Source: Salinimonas chungwhensis DSM 16280
GTDB lineage: Bacteria > Pseudomonadota > Gammaproteobacteria > Enterobacterales > Alteromonadaceae
Assembly: GCF_000378185.1 (NCBI RefSeq)
Contig: NZ_KB899376.1
Span: forward strand, 152,357 to 216,356
Direction of reading: 5' to 3'
DNA: 64,000 bases
Shown here piece after piece: positions 40,684-48,589 of this stretch. The notes below the pieces were generated by a model that did not search any database, was not told the origin of the DNA, and was given only the letters and a program-made list of their open reading frames with translations. Position numbers and translations under genes: made by a program. The stretch's first letter is position 1. Every line of letters starts with the position of its first letter.

Positions 40684-41112
40684 TTAGTTCGTTATATTTT
40701 GATAAAAAAGCGTCTCATACAAATGGGTCTGAGCCATGCCTTTTTGAACATCGCCAAGCCGGCTTAATGAGATATCAATATGTGTTAACGAGGACAGGAT
40801 TTGATCATTTAAATTATTTTGCAAAACTGTACGAAGCTCATTTCCCGGTAGTAAGTCGGTTGATAAATTAACCGCATCGGCAGTATCAAAGTAGGTATTA
40901 CTGACAGGGTCGCCATTGACGAATAATTGCTTATCATATCGAATGTTTACAATCATGCCATTTTCTAATAAAAAACCTGCCCGCAGCGTGTCCAGCTCTG
41001 TATCAGAAACCTGTTGCCAGGCTATCTTATGTAAAGAATTTTCGGCCGTTGCATGCTCTGTACTTATACACAGCATTATCAGAGACAGGACGGTGCAAAG
41101 AAAGATTTTCAT
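40684..41112 (-). CDS. Small exported protein of the Fap-like locus (ELDxLR family)
   Basis: A 142-residue exported protein: signal peptide about 1-23 (ending EHATA), then ELDTLRAGF (39-47) and FLLENGMIVNIRYDKQLFVNG. The later part contains VLQNNLNDQILSSLTHIDISL (96-116). I recognise this layout (E-L-D-x-L-R-G/A, NG, then I-Q-N-x-L-x-N/D-Q) from uncharacterised proteins next to C39 peptidases, but cannot name it. The start at 41112 follows the peptidase stop by one base (TAA-A-ATG), so translation is coupled. Its job is inferred from the locus: minor fibre component or assembly factor. Confidence 0.75.
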   Translation of the reverse strand: MKIFLCTVLSLIMLCISTEHATAENSLHKIAWQQVSDTELDTLRAGFLLENGMIVNIRYDKQLFVNGDPVSNTYFDTADAVNLSTDLLPGNELRTVLQNNLNDQILSSLTHIDISLSRLGDVQKGMAQTHLYETLFYQNITN

Positions 41113-41113
41113 T

Positions 41114-41800
41114 TTAAAAATCCCAGTTTCCGGGAGCCACAACGCTTAATATATCCAGCCGTTGTATATCCACCGGCATGGCCAGATTAGCGGGCGCGTA
41201 TGGTTGCTGATGTTTGTCGAATTGATAATGATATGCCGCCACATCTTCATTATTCTGAATAAGAAAGAAGACATCATTTTCCCAAACGGCGTCAAATTCC
41301 TCCTGCGTCATAATCTTGAGTCCCACGGCTGGGTCGCCAACCACAATGCGATTATCTCGTTGCGCTTTTATAATCACAAAGTGCATATATCCGCCGGTGT
41401 TTATTATGGTGATGGCCGGTCGTTTTGCCTGCGCGAGCTGTTGTAATGTAATTCTGAAACCATTGGATATATAGCCGCGCCGAGTCAGATAACGCTTCAT
41501 ATCCAGTAATGAAAAACCCTGCGCCCGGATTTTTTCTTTATCACCGTGTTTGAACATATCTTTAAATACGCTCAGCTCATCTACAGTATCGTTGTAATGA
41601 AAGGACAACAGACTCGCCAGTGTGGCGGAACCACAACTAAAATCAAATTGTTGTCGGTAGATACGATCAAAGCGCTTATCAACCATACTTTCCAGGCGAA
41701 CGCTATAATCATCAGCAATATTTATCATGCCAGCGTTAGCCAGGTGCGTGCTTAGCAGCAGTGCAATCGCGGTTGTTGTTTTATTTAGTATGTATTTCAT
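41114..41800 (-). CDS. Exported C39-family peptidase (FapD-like)
   Basis: A 228-residue protein with signal peptide (about 1-23) and a lone C39 peptidase domain: oxyanion Gln50 and Cys56 in RQQFDFSCGSATLASLL, His140 in GGYMHFVIIK and Asp156 in VVGDPAVG. The surrounding QGFSLLDMKRYL is typical of FapD of the Pseudomonas fap operon. Unlike bacteriocin-processing C39 domains it is not fused to an ABC transporter and is predicted periplasmic. Its start overlaps the preceding stop (TAATG). Likely cuts or matures the exported proteins of this locus. Confidence 0.85.
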   Translation of the reverse strand: MKYILNKTTTAIALLLSTHLANAGMINIADDYSVRLESMVDKRFDRIYRQQFDFSCGSATLASLLSFHYNDTVDELSVFKDMFKHGDKEKIRAQGFSLLDMKRYLTRRGYISNGFRITLQQLAQAKRPAITIINTGGYMHFVIIKAQRDNRIVVGDPAVGLKIMTQEEFDAVWENDVFFLIQNNEDVAAYHYQFDKHQQPYAPANLAMPVDIQRLDILSVVAPGNWDF

Positions 41801-42147
41801 TAGTCTGGGTGAATGGTTACGGTGATAATGGTTGAGTCCTGAATGATGACATTATTACCGGTATTTTGAATTATTGAGAATACACCACTGGCCTCATTAA
41901 ATGAGCTGCCGTCAATGACGTTATTGCCTGTGACACTGTTTGAGGCATCATTATCTGCCAGTACCGCTTCTAAATTAGCGATATTGGTGATATCTAAAAT
42001 ACCGCTTAGACCACGTATTTCATCCAGCTCTTTGAGTTCCACCGGATGAGTGAATAAATTTGCCGGCGCGGGGGGAGTATCAGCTGACACAAATAACGGC
42101 AAGGCGAAACTCATCAGTGAACAGCTGAAGACATGTACGGGCTTCAT
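41800..42147 (-). CDS. Small exported protein with the F-x4-G-x5-QN-x-G-x-N motif
   Basis: A 115-residue exported protein: signal peptide (about 1-21, ending VSA), ELDEIRGLSG (40-49) and a C-terminal beta-strand segment with F83, G88, Q94-N95, G97, N99 and Q103. The latter pattern is the same, position for position, as that at the C terminus of the Asn-Ser-Asp repeat protein encoded upstream. I place the start at 42147 with RBS AAGGAAT. It is coupled to the peptidase gene by TAATG. Probably a fibre subunit or nucleator; not proven. Confidence 0.72.
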   Translation of the reverse strand: MKPVHVFSCSLMSFALPLFVSADTPPAPANLFTHPVELKELDEIRGLSGILDITNIANLEAVLADNDASNSVTGNNVIDGSSFNEASGVFSIIQNTGNNVIIQDSTIITVTIHPD

Positions 42148-42167
42148 AGCTATATTCCTTATAGGCT

Positions 42168-42187
42168 TGCCCGCCCTGCGGCGGGCA
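42168..42187 (-). terminator. Intra-operon hairpin after the repeat-protein gene
   Basis: TGCCCGCC (42168-42175) pairs with GGCGGGCA (42180-42187), loop CTGC. It lies between the repeat-protein stop and the next gene and has no strong T-run on the minus strand. It could protect the upstream message or lower downstream expression, so that the main subunit exceeds the accessory proteins. Confidence 0.5.
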
Positions 42188-42211
42188 TGCTTTTCAACCC
42201 TCAAACGACTT

Positions 42212-43447
42212 TTACTGAGCAGGATCCACGTTCACATTACCCTGGAAGGAAACCTGCTGCTGAACGAGCGCGTTCTCACCAACATTTTGCACATTCTGGT
42301 TGATACCTGCTGTGCCGGTGAAAGTGTTCTCCATACTGTTGCTCGCAGTGAGGCTGGCGCCATTATCCTGACTGTACTCAACATAATTTCCGGTTACGCT
42401 ACCGGTGAGTACTGACTCATTGACACTGTATGTTGCAGATACGGTAGCACCGTTATCTCCAGCTGCAGTGCCTGTGCCGTCACTCATGACTGAGCTGTTA
42501 TCGGAACTGTCAGTAGAACTTACTGAAGCAGTACTTCCACCATTTGCCGCGGCACCACCTTCATCGGCACTGGCGTAGCTGCTGTCTGAATTATCTGAAT
42601 TATCGGAGTTATCTGAGTTATCAGAACTATCTGAGTTATCTGAGTTATCTGAGTTGTTGGAATTATCGGAGTTATCTGAACGATCACTCATTGCCGTACT
42701 GCCGTTGTTTGCAGCAGAATCGGTAGCACTGGCGTAACTGCCATCAGAATTATCGGAGTTATCCGAGTTGTCAGAATTATCCGAATTATTTGAGTTATCT
42801 GAGTTGTTGGAATTGTCCGAATTATCAGAGCTGTCTGAGTTATCGGACCGATCGCTCATCGCGGTGCTGCCATTATTGGCACCGGCATCTGTGGCACTGG
42901 CATAGCTTTGTTCTGAATTGTCGGAGCGGTCCGAGTTATCAGAATTATCGGAGTTATCCGAGCTGTCAGAATTATCAGACCGGTCACTCATAGCGGTACT
43001 GCCGTTATTGGCACCAGCGTCTGTTGAACTGGCATAGCTTTGGTCTGAATTATTCGAGCTGTCTGAATTGTCAGAATTGTCTGAATTGTTAGAGTTATCC
43101 GAGCTGTTTGAGTTATCGGAGTTGTTTGAGCGGTCGCTCATGGCAGAACTGTAGTTATTGGCGGCAGAGTCTGTACCCGCGGCGTTGCTGCCATCACTGT
43201 TATTTGAGTTGTCAGAGCTGTCACTGTTATCTGAGTTATTCGAATTATCTGTGCTGTAATCCGTCATTGCGGTGGAGTAATCGTTGGCAGCAGCAGACCC
43301 TGCACCGGTACTATCGGCAGTAGCTGTCGCTGTTTGAGAATCTATCACTTCATCAGCGGTGTTGGTAGGATTAGCAAATGCGCTAGCGGAAAGACCAAAT
43401 GCTATTGTCAAACCGGTGGCAAGTAAACTCTTATTAAAGGTTTTCAT
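42212..43447 (-). CDS. Exported Asn-Ser-Asp repeat protein, candidate amyloid/fibre subunit
   Basis: A 411-residue protein with signal peptide (about 1-26, ending SAFA). Residues about 60-300 are built of N-S-D triplets interrupted about every 40-45 residues by a linker such as YASATDAGANNGSTAMSDRS. The C-terminal ~110 residues are not repetitive triplets but beta-rich, ending in NTFTGTAGINQNVQNVGENA (F376, G381, Q387, N388, G390, N392, Q396). It contains no Cys. The start 43447 has RBS GGAG. Low complexity, Asn/Ser richness, neighbouring FapD- and FapF-like genes point to a secreted fibre subunit; it is not recognisably FapB or FapC. Confidence 0.8.
   Translation of the reverse strand: MKTFNKSLLATGLTIAFGLSASAFANPTNTADEVIDSQTATATADSTGAGSAAANDYSTAMTDYSTDNSNNSDNSDSSDNSNNSDGSNAAGTDSAANNYSSAMSDRSNNSDNSNSSDNSNNSDNSDNSDSSNNSDQSYASSTDAGANNGSTAMSDRSDNSDSSDNSDNSDNSDRSDNSEQSYASATDAGANNGSTAMSDRSDNSDSSDNSDNSNNSDNSNNSDNSDNSDNSDNSDGSYASATDSAANNGSTAMSDRSDNSDNSNNSDNSDNSDSSDNSDNSDNSDNSDSSYASADEGGAAANGGSTASVSSTDSSDNSSVMSDGTGTAAGDNGATVSATYSVNESVLTGSVTGNYVEYSQDNGASLTASNSMENTFTGTAGINQNVQNVGENALVQQQVSFQGNVNVDPAQ
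42581..43255. repeat. Tandem Asn-Ser-Asp coding repeat
   Basis: Degenerate 9-bp units (AATTCTGAT and synonyms on the coding strand) arranged in blocks of about 5 to 15 units, with five linker copies that encode (Y/N)-A-x-x-T-D-x-x-A-N-N-x-S-x-A-M-S-D-R-S. Codon use varies between units, so the repeat is kept at protein level and not by recent slippage alone. Confidence 0.9.
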
Positions 43448-43881
43448 TATTTCATTCTCCGTTGAAATGCGCTTTGTTGCCAACGACGATATTTGCCTGT
43501 TCGAAGCAACGATAACGCCTTTAAGGTTGGGTGTGGGGCTGACTCACTTCCGCCCGCTTCAAAACTTTAGTTCACGGCAAACTCAAAATTCCATCAAGAG
43601 GTGCTCAAAAAACACTCAAAATTTGCAATTACGAAATAATGCATCACACTTTTAACAGTTAGTGTATGTTCCGCATGGGCATCGAAAAATAAAAGAAGTA
43701 TGGAATATGTGTTGATGCTCAACCGACTATCGGGGGCAGCCCCAAGGGGGGTGACAGGGAACATGTGCTGACATCTCGTTAACTCGTACGTTAAGAGACA
43801 CTTTCGTTTCAACGGTTTATCTGAATGTTGAATGCAATCTTCGATCGTGTTCTCGCTGCTCATTTTGTCAAGGATACAATA
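43448..43881. promoter_or_regulatory. Divergent promoter region of the repeat-protein operon and its regulator
   Basis: 434 bp between divergent starts. It includes the direct repeat CGTTAA-N6-CGTTAA (43777-43782 and 43789-43794), spaced much like PhoB/OmpR-type half-sites, and a short GC hairpin (GGGGC-AG-CCCC, about 43734-43745). Operator role is a guess. No other gene is supported. Confidence 0.35.
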
Positions 43882-44661
43882 ATGACAGTATTATCTGATA
43901 ACCGCAGCATCATAGTTATATCAAAAGACATCTCATTTTCGGCATTGATGACTGGTTATTGCCGAAGTAAAAAGCTAACGGTGACCTGCCTGAATACGTT
44001 AAATGGCTCAAGCTCGTGTGATGATTTAAACGTAACCGACTTGATGGTAATTGATGCAAGATACTCTGCTGAGCAGTTCGCGTCTGATTTTCATCAGATC
44101 ATCGACATCGCGAGCCATAGCAGTGGACTGCCGATACTGGTTGTGTATAGACAAAACGTCCCCCCGCAAGCGCGTGCTTACTCAAACCTGACATTCATTG
44201 AAGAGTTTGAAATCCTGCCCGAACTCGATCGTTTATTCAATAATACGCGAGTGCCAGGTTCAGGCTATGAAAGACGGGTAAAAGAACGGCGCCGGTGTCC
44301 GGACAGGCGTATTTCATCGAACCATAATGGGCAAGTGAAAAAGATTGAAACCCGTGCTGACTCGCCTGTTCAGATTGGCGATATCTGCGTAAATTATCAG
44401 ACCAAAACAGTGTTCAAAAACAACCGCGATCTACAACTGACCCGAAAAGAATTTGACCTGTTTACCATGCTTTTATCTGAGCGGTCTCAGGTCTATACCG
44501 CCGAATTTATTATGAAGCAGCTTTGGCCTAATACCTCCCGGGCCAACAAATCCGACCTTTATCAGTATATTCATACACTACGCAAAAAACTCGAGCCTGA
44601 TCCTTGCGACCCCAAATGTTTGCTTACGGTCAAAGGGGTAGGTTACCAGCTTTGTCTGTAA
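43882..44661 (+). CDS. PhoB/OmpR-type winged-helix regulator with degenerate receiver
   Basis: A 259-residue protein. The C-terminal ~95 residues form a Trans_reg_C winged helix (LTRKEFDLFTMLLSERSQVYTAEFI ... YQYIHTLRKKLEPD ... VKGVGYQL). The N-terminal ~125 residues look like a receiver domain with only one conserved Asp (LMVIDAR) and no clear acidic pair or Lys, so phosphorylation is doubtful. A basic linker (ERRVKERRRCPDRR) joins them. No histidine kinase is adjacent. It stands between the repeat-protein operon and the barrel gene and probably controls both. Start 43882 has RBS AAGGA. Confidence 0.78.
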   Translation: MTVLSDNRSIIVISKDISFSALMTGYCRSKKLTVTCLNTLNGSSSCDDLNVTDLMVIDARYSAEQFASDFHQIIDIASHSSGLPILVVYRQNVPPQARAYSNLTFIEEFEILPELDRLFNNTRVPGSGYERRVKERRRCPDRRISSNHNGQVKKIETRADSPVQIGDICVNYQTKTVFKNNRDLQLTRKEFDLFTMLLSERSQVYTAEFIMKQLWPNTSRANKSDLYQYIHTLRKKLEPDPCDPKCLLTVKGVGYQLCL

Positions 44662-44674
44662 AATTAGTTATTTA

Positions 44675-45877
44675 TCAAAATGTAATAGGGACCCGCAGAT
44701 TTAACCGAATGTCCTGGGCATCATCAGTGACACCGACAGCCATTGATACATTTATATTGGTTGAAGGAGAGTAGCGGAACGAGTAACCAATAATCAGTTG
44801 ACCGATGTCCAGTTCGCTCCCATCAATTTTTACATCGTTTATCTTAGATTCAAGCACATGCTTATGGGCGTAGCTTACGCTCATTGACGTGCGGGCATTC
44901 AAAGATAACCCCAGTCCAAAACTAACCCCAATTCCATCTCCTGCATCGACTTCGCCAATCTCTTCATCCTCTATTTTTTCATTATAGGAATAGCTGACAT
45001 TACCAAAAAACACGCCCGGATCAGTCGGGTAAATCGCACTCAGACTTGGTTGAATACTCATGTAGCCGGCACCTGTAGGTAACTCGGTGGGAAAAACGGC
45101 GCCAGGTGTTGATTCAATAAATTCTACATCAAAAGGGCTAGTACCGGTTGGAAAGGAGGCCTGCAGATTAGCGACATAAATGATGCCGTTACCTGCCTCA
45201 TTGAGCTGATACCGGGTGGCAACCTGAATGTCCCCAAGCCCTTCACCACTTGCATCAAAAATCTCATCTTCGCTGACACTGACACTCACTGGTCGTGAGC
45301 GTTGCGTATCGTTTCTGGCAACATAAGGGGTTTTTACTTCTATTTCCCAGCGCTCGGTAAGCCCGTATTTCAGTGACAGGCTCGCAATAGCACTATGACG
45401 CTTCACTTCGCGAATATCGATAAGACCAACAATCAAAGCAGGAATAAATGAGTAACCATCAAGAAATACCCGATTATTATCATTGTAAGAATAGCTAAGT
45501 GAAGTCTCCATTGCCCATTGACCATCGCCCACTAATACCCCATTTCTACTGTTAGACTCCGGCAATGCTCTTACATCAGCCTCGGGCTCTGGCGGTTTCT
45601 GCCCTACGGGAGCCTGGGGTTGTGGGTTCGCAGCGGATGACCGGGTTGCTGTAAAAGCCTGCTTATTTGGTGGGGGCTCATCAGAATGGTGCTGCTTTTT
45701 TAATGCGTCGATTTCTTTTTGTAACTGCTCTATCAGCGCACCCTGGCGCCTCAACTCATCTTCATAAGCGGGTGACGATGCCGACTGTGCTGATGTCTGT
45801 GGTGCAAATACTAAAGCACAATTCAACATTACAAATAATGGTATTGCGACAGGCTGTTTCTGATTGAGGTGCTCCAT
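44675..45877 (-). CDS. Coiled-coil plus beta-barrel outer-membrane protein (FapF-like)
   Basis: A 400-residue exported protein: signal peptide (about 1-32), a short coiled coil (about 39-63, with heptads of Leu/Ile), a Pro/Gln/Ala-rich linker (64-105), and a beta-barrel domain (about 118-400) ending in NLRVPITF with terminal Phe. This is the architecture of FapF, the trimeric channel that secretes Fap amyloid in Pseudomonas. The barrel also resembles the MetA-pathway-of-phenol-degradation family. RBS AAGGAAA. It is transcribed from its own promoter, on the far side of the regulator gene. FapF homology is my inference from layout. Confidence 0.72.
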   Translation of the reverse strand: MEHLNQKQPVAIPLFVMLNCALVFAPQTSAQSASSPAYEDELRRQGALIEQLQKEIDALKKQHHSDEPPPNKQAFTATRSSAANPQPQAPVGQKPPEPEADVRALPESNSRNGVLVGDGQWAMETSLSYSYNDNNRVFLDGYSFIPALIVGLIDIREVKRHSAIASLSLKYGLTERWEIEVKTPYVARNDTQRSRPVSVSVSEDEIFDASGEGLGDIQVATRYQLNEAGNGIIYVANLQASFPTGTSPFDVEFIESTPGAVFPTELPTGAGYMSIQPSLSAIYPTDPGVFFGNVSYSYNEKIEDEEIGEVDAGDGIGVSFGLGLSLNARTSMSVSYAHKHVLESKINDVKIDGSELDIGQLIIGYSFRYSPSTNINVSMAVGVTDDAQDIRLNLRVPITF

Positions 45878-46166
45878 GCCGTTTCCTTAGCCAGGGTTGT
45901 CATATTGCGGTTGAAAAATAAACAGCTTTTTAAATGTATATGAGGGTGCGCTGTTTCACAATATAAATGACTAACATTTAGCGATGAGAATTAATATGTT
46001 GCGGTTTTTTACAAAACTTATCGCTTAATGATAGGACGCTACGACATGCAGGTATCAAAGCAGTACACAGAGGCTAACCAGGCGCGATATTAAATACAGG
46101 GAGTGAGTCTGCAAGACTGCAATACTATTTGGAATACACATTACATAGCATTAAAAAGCAGTAAAT

Positions 46167-46202
46167 AAAGCCGGATGGCGTTGTTTGCTGCAACCGGCTT
46201 TT
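46167..46202. terminator. Terminator after the PEP-CTERM-like gene
   Basis: AAAGCCGG (46167-46174) pairs with CCGGCTTT (46194-46201), with A-run and T-run on the outer sides. It lies 16 bp after the stop of the minus-strand gene at 46218 and can act in both directions. The rest of the 45878-46217 gap shows only the barrel gene's promoter region, not identified. Confidence 0.7.
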
Positions 46203-46217
46203 CAACAGACGTTTACA

Positions 46218-46862
46218 TTATCTGACCTTGCGTCTGTAAAGTGCAAGGCCGAAAAAACCACCGGCAAGTGCGCCGAAAAGCACAGGCTCGGAAACTTCAG
46301 CGGGCATAGGAGAGGTTGCAGCAAGACCAAACTGCGCGCCCATTAAGGCCCCTTCCTGTAGCTGAAAAACATCTTCCAGCAGTTCGCTGGCCGCGCTTAA
46401 AAAAGTAAGGGAAATCTGAGGATTATCCAAATCTGTTATGGCAGCGGCATCAAGGCCTGACAGATCAAGACTAAACAAATCCGTCATTCCTCCACCATTA
46501 ACATCTGCTGCCAGCGTTGCCGTGGTTGTGTCGATTAAAAAGTCGCTCAACACTACGGTTACATCATCGCTTTCGTCGTCTGTGCCTAAGTCCCCGGTTA
46601 AGCTTATACTGGATCCGGTGTGTTCAATGGTGCCTGCAAGAGAAGTGAAATCCAGATCTCCTCCGGTAATGCCAAAACCCAGAGTAAGCGGCTCTGCAGA
46701 AACTAACTCCCCGTTAAGCAGCGCCGGGGTGATGCCCAAATCCGCTAAAGGTGCCGTCACCTGAACATTGGTCTGGCCACCCATAATTGGCGCAGCAAAA
46801 ACCGGCGTATGAAACAAGATAGCAGCACCAGCAAGGGCGCCTGTTACGACTTTTTTCATCAT
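46218..46862 (-). CDS. Exported protein with PEP-CTERM-like tail
   Basis: A 214-residue exported protein: signal peptide (about 1-23, ending PVFA), a beta-rich, acidic domain with many Asp/Ser/Thr, and the C-terminal tail SEPVLFGALAGGFFGLALYRRKVR: EP, a hydrophobic helix and an Arg/Lys cluster, as in PEP-CTERM proteins although the PEP triad is incomplete (SEP). No Cys. Function unknown. RBS GAGG precedes the start. Confidence 0.7.
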   Translation of the reverse strand: MMKKVVTGALAGAAILFHTPVFAAPIMGGQTNVQVTAPLADLGITPALLNGELVSAEPLTLGFGITGGDLDFTSLAGTIEHTGSSISLTGDLGTDDESDDVTVVLSDFLIDTTTATLAADVNGGGMTDLFSLDLSGLDAAAITDLDNPQISLTFLSAASELLEDVFQLQEGALMGAQFGLAATSPMPAEVSEPVLFGALAGGFFGLALYRRKVR

Positions 46863-47195
46863 GTAAATCCTCTTTTGTGATGGAAAATCACACGCAATTA
46901 CCTATCTCTAGTGCTACACAATGCGCGTTTATGTCTAACCTGAATTTACGTTGCTCCAATTTCAATAGTTTAAAAATTAGACAAATGTAATGTTGTGCAA
47001 CCGTCCCATCTTGTTGAAATCACCCTCTGCTTATTCCTAATGGAGGTTGGATATAATAAAAATGTAACTTGACCCTCCCTATAAACCTTTATATCGTACA
47101 ATTGCGATATAAGTGCTTTTAGTACGATTTTAAATTTAAAACGTTTAATTATTGCACAATCTGCGCTAACCAACCTGCAATAAAAGGATATACAA
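46863..47195. promoter_or_regulatory. Upstream region of cydA
   Basis: A 333-bp, AT-rich region between divergent genes. The inverted repeat at 47090-47111 is described separately. I see no FNR box (TTGAT-N4-ATCAA). No gene is supported. Confidence 0.45.
47090..47111. promoter_or_regulatory. Inverted repeat upstream of cydA, candidate operator
   Basis: TATATCG (47090-47096) and CGATATA (47105-47111) form a perfect 7-bp inverted repeat with an 8-bp spacer, about 85 bp before the cydA start. The size fits a dimeric regulator site. The protein that binds is not identified. Confidence 0.5.
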
Positions 47196-48578
47196 ATGGA
47201 GCTCGACCCCGTTGTCATTTCACGCATTCAGTTTGCTTTTGTTGTCTCTTTTCACGCAATTTTTCCAGTGTTCACCATAGGTCTGGCATCTTATTTGGCG
47301 CTGGTGTATGGCATGGCGTTTAAAACTGATAATCCAAAGTGGGAAAGGCTTGGCGCATTTTGGACGCAGGTATTCGCAGTTGTGTTTGGTATGGGAGTGG
47401 TATCGGGTATTGTTATGTCGTTTCAGTTTGGTACCAACTGGAGTAATTTTGCGCTGGCTACGGCAAATTTTTTGGGACCGGTTTTAAGTTACGAAGTCGT
47501 AACCGCTTTTTTTCTTGAAGCGGCGTTTTTGGGAATATTGTTATTCGGCCGTGGAAAGGTCCCAAATGGTGTTCATTTTTTTGCAGCTTGTATGGTTTCA
47601 TTTGGCACGTTTATATCCTCTTTCTGGATTTTGTCAGCAAACAGCTGGATGCATACTCCCGCGGGTGTTGAAGTCATCGATGGAATTTATCGGGTTGTTG
47701 ACTGGCAGGCTGCAATTTTCAACGATTCATTCTGGTACAGATTCTCGCACATGGCATTAGCCTCCTTTTTAACTGGTGGATTTGTTGTTGCGGGTGTAAG
47801 CGCTTGGTTTTTGATTAAAAAACACGATATGCAGTTGCATCGAAAATCCTTGTCCATGACACTCTGGCTGTTATTGTTTTTAACCCCTTTACAGGTTTTT
47901 GTCGGGGATCTTCACGGCCTGAATACGTTGGAGCATCAGCCTACAAAAGTGGCAGCCATGGAGGGTAATTGGGAAACCCGGGCAGGCGCGCCATTGCTTT
48001 TATTTGCCATACCTGATCAGGAAAACCAGACCAACCACTTTGAAGTGAAAATTCCAAAGCTGGCAAGTTATGTCTTAACCCATGACTGGGACGGGGTGGT
48101 ACCCGGTATCAAAGAAAAACCTCCAGAGTTACAGCCCAATGTCCCCGTTGTGTTTTGGGCATTTCGTGTGATGGTAGTAATGGGGCTGCTTATGGTGCTG
48201 GTGGCTTTTACGGGCTTATTATTACGTCGCAAGCGGGCTTACATGCACAAACGCTGGTATTTGCAGACGTTAAGAGTAATGACGATAACGCCGTTCATCG
48301 CTGTTTTGTCGGGCTGGATTGTCACCGAAGTAGGACGGGCGCCTTATCTTGTTTATGAACAAATGACACATGCTGAGGCAGTCACTCCCTCGCTTACCGG
48401 TGGCATGGCGCTATTCACATTGATTGGATATATGCTGGTATACGCCTGTGTTTTTATTGCTGGCCTGTACTATTTAACCCGGGTGTTGCAAAAAGGCACG
48501 GAAGTTCCCGATCATGTTAATGATGAACAGCATCGCCCCAAACGGCCGCTGTCGGCTGCTGATGTTAGCTTTGATTAA
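47196..48578 (+). CDS. cydA: Cytochrome bd-type ubiquinol oxidase subunit I, short Q-loop (CIO type)
   Basis: The haem-bearing subunit of a bd-type quinol oxidase, inner membrane. At 460 residues it is clearly shorter than E. coli CydA (522) because the quinol-binding loop is short, the mark of the CioA (cyanide-insensitive) subgroup. FHAIFPVFTIGL holds the haem b595 His; SYEVVTAFFLEAAFLGI has the conserved Glu; GLNTLEHQPTKVAAMEGNW begins the Q loop; the GRAPYLVYE motif is near the end. RBS AAAGGA. First gene of a cydABDC operon. Confidence 0.94.
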   Translation: MELDPVVISRIQFAFVVSFHAIFPVFTIGLASYLALVYGMAFKTDNPKWERLGAFWTQVFAVVFGMGVVSGIVMSFQFGTNWSNFALATANFLGPVLSYEVVTAFFLEAAFLGILLFGRGKVPNGVHFFAACMVSFGTFISSFWILSANSWMHTPAGVEVIDGIYRVVDWQAAIFNDSFWYRFSHMALASFLTGGFVVAGVSAWFLIKKHDMQLHRKSLSMTLWLLLFLTPLQVFVGDLHGLNTLEHQPTKVAAMEGNWETRAGAPLLLFAIPDQENQTNHFEVKIPKLASYVLTHDWDGVVPGIKEKPPELQPNVPVVFWAFRVMVVMGLLMVLVAFTGLLLRRKRAYMHKRWYLQTLRVMTITPFIAVLSGWIVTEVGRAPYLVYEQMTHAEAVTPSLTGGMALFTLIGYMLVYACVFIAGLYYLTRVLQKGTEVPDHVNDEQHRPKRPLSAADVSFD

Positions 48579-48589
48579 GGACAATAGTG

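Noticed and set aside
42581-43255. CRISPR-like periodic repeat
   Set aside because: Units are 9 bp, in frame with a coding sequence and degenerate; no spacers and no cas genes.
42544-43323. Open frames on the plus strand rich in Tyr, Ser and Leu opposite the repeat gene
   Set aside because: They arise from the complement of the 9-bp N-S-D repeats and have no start signals.
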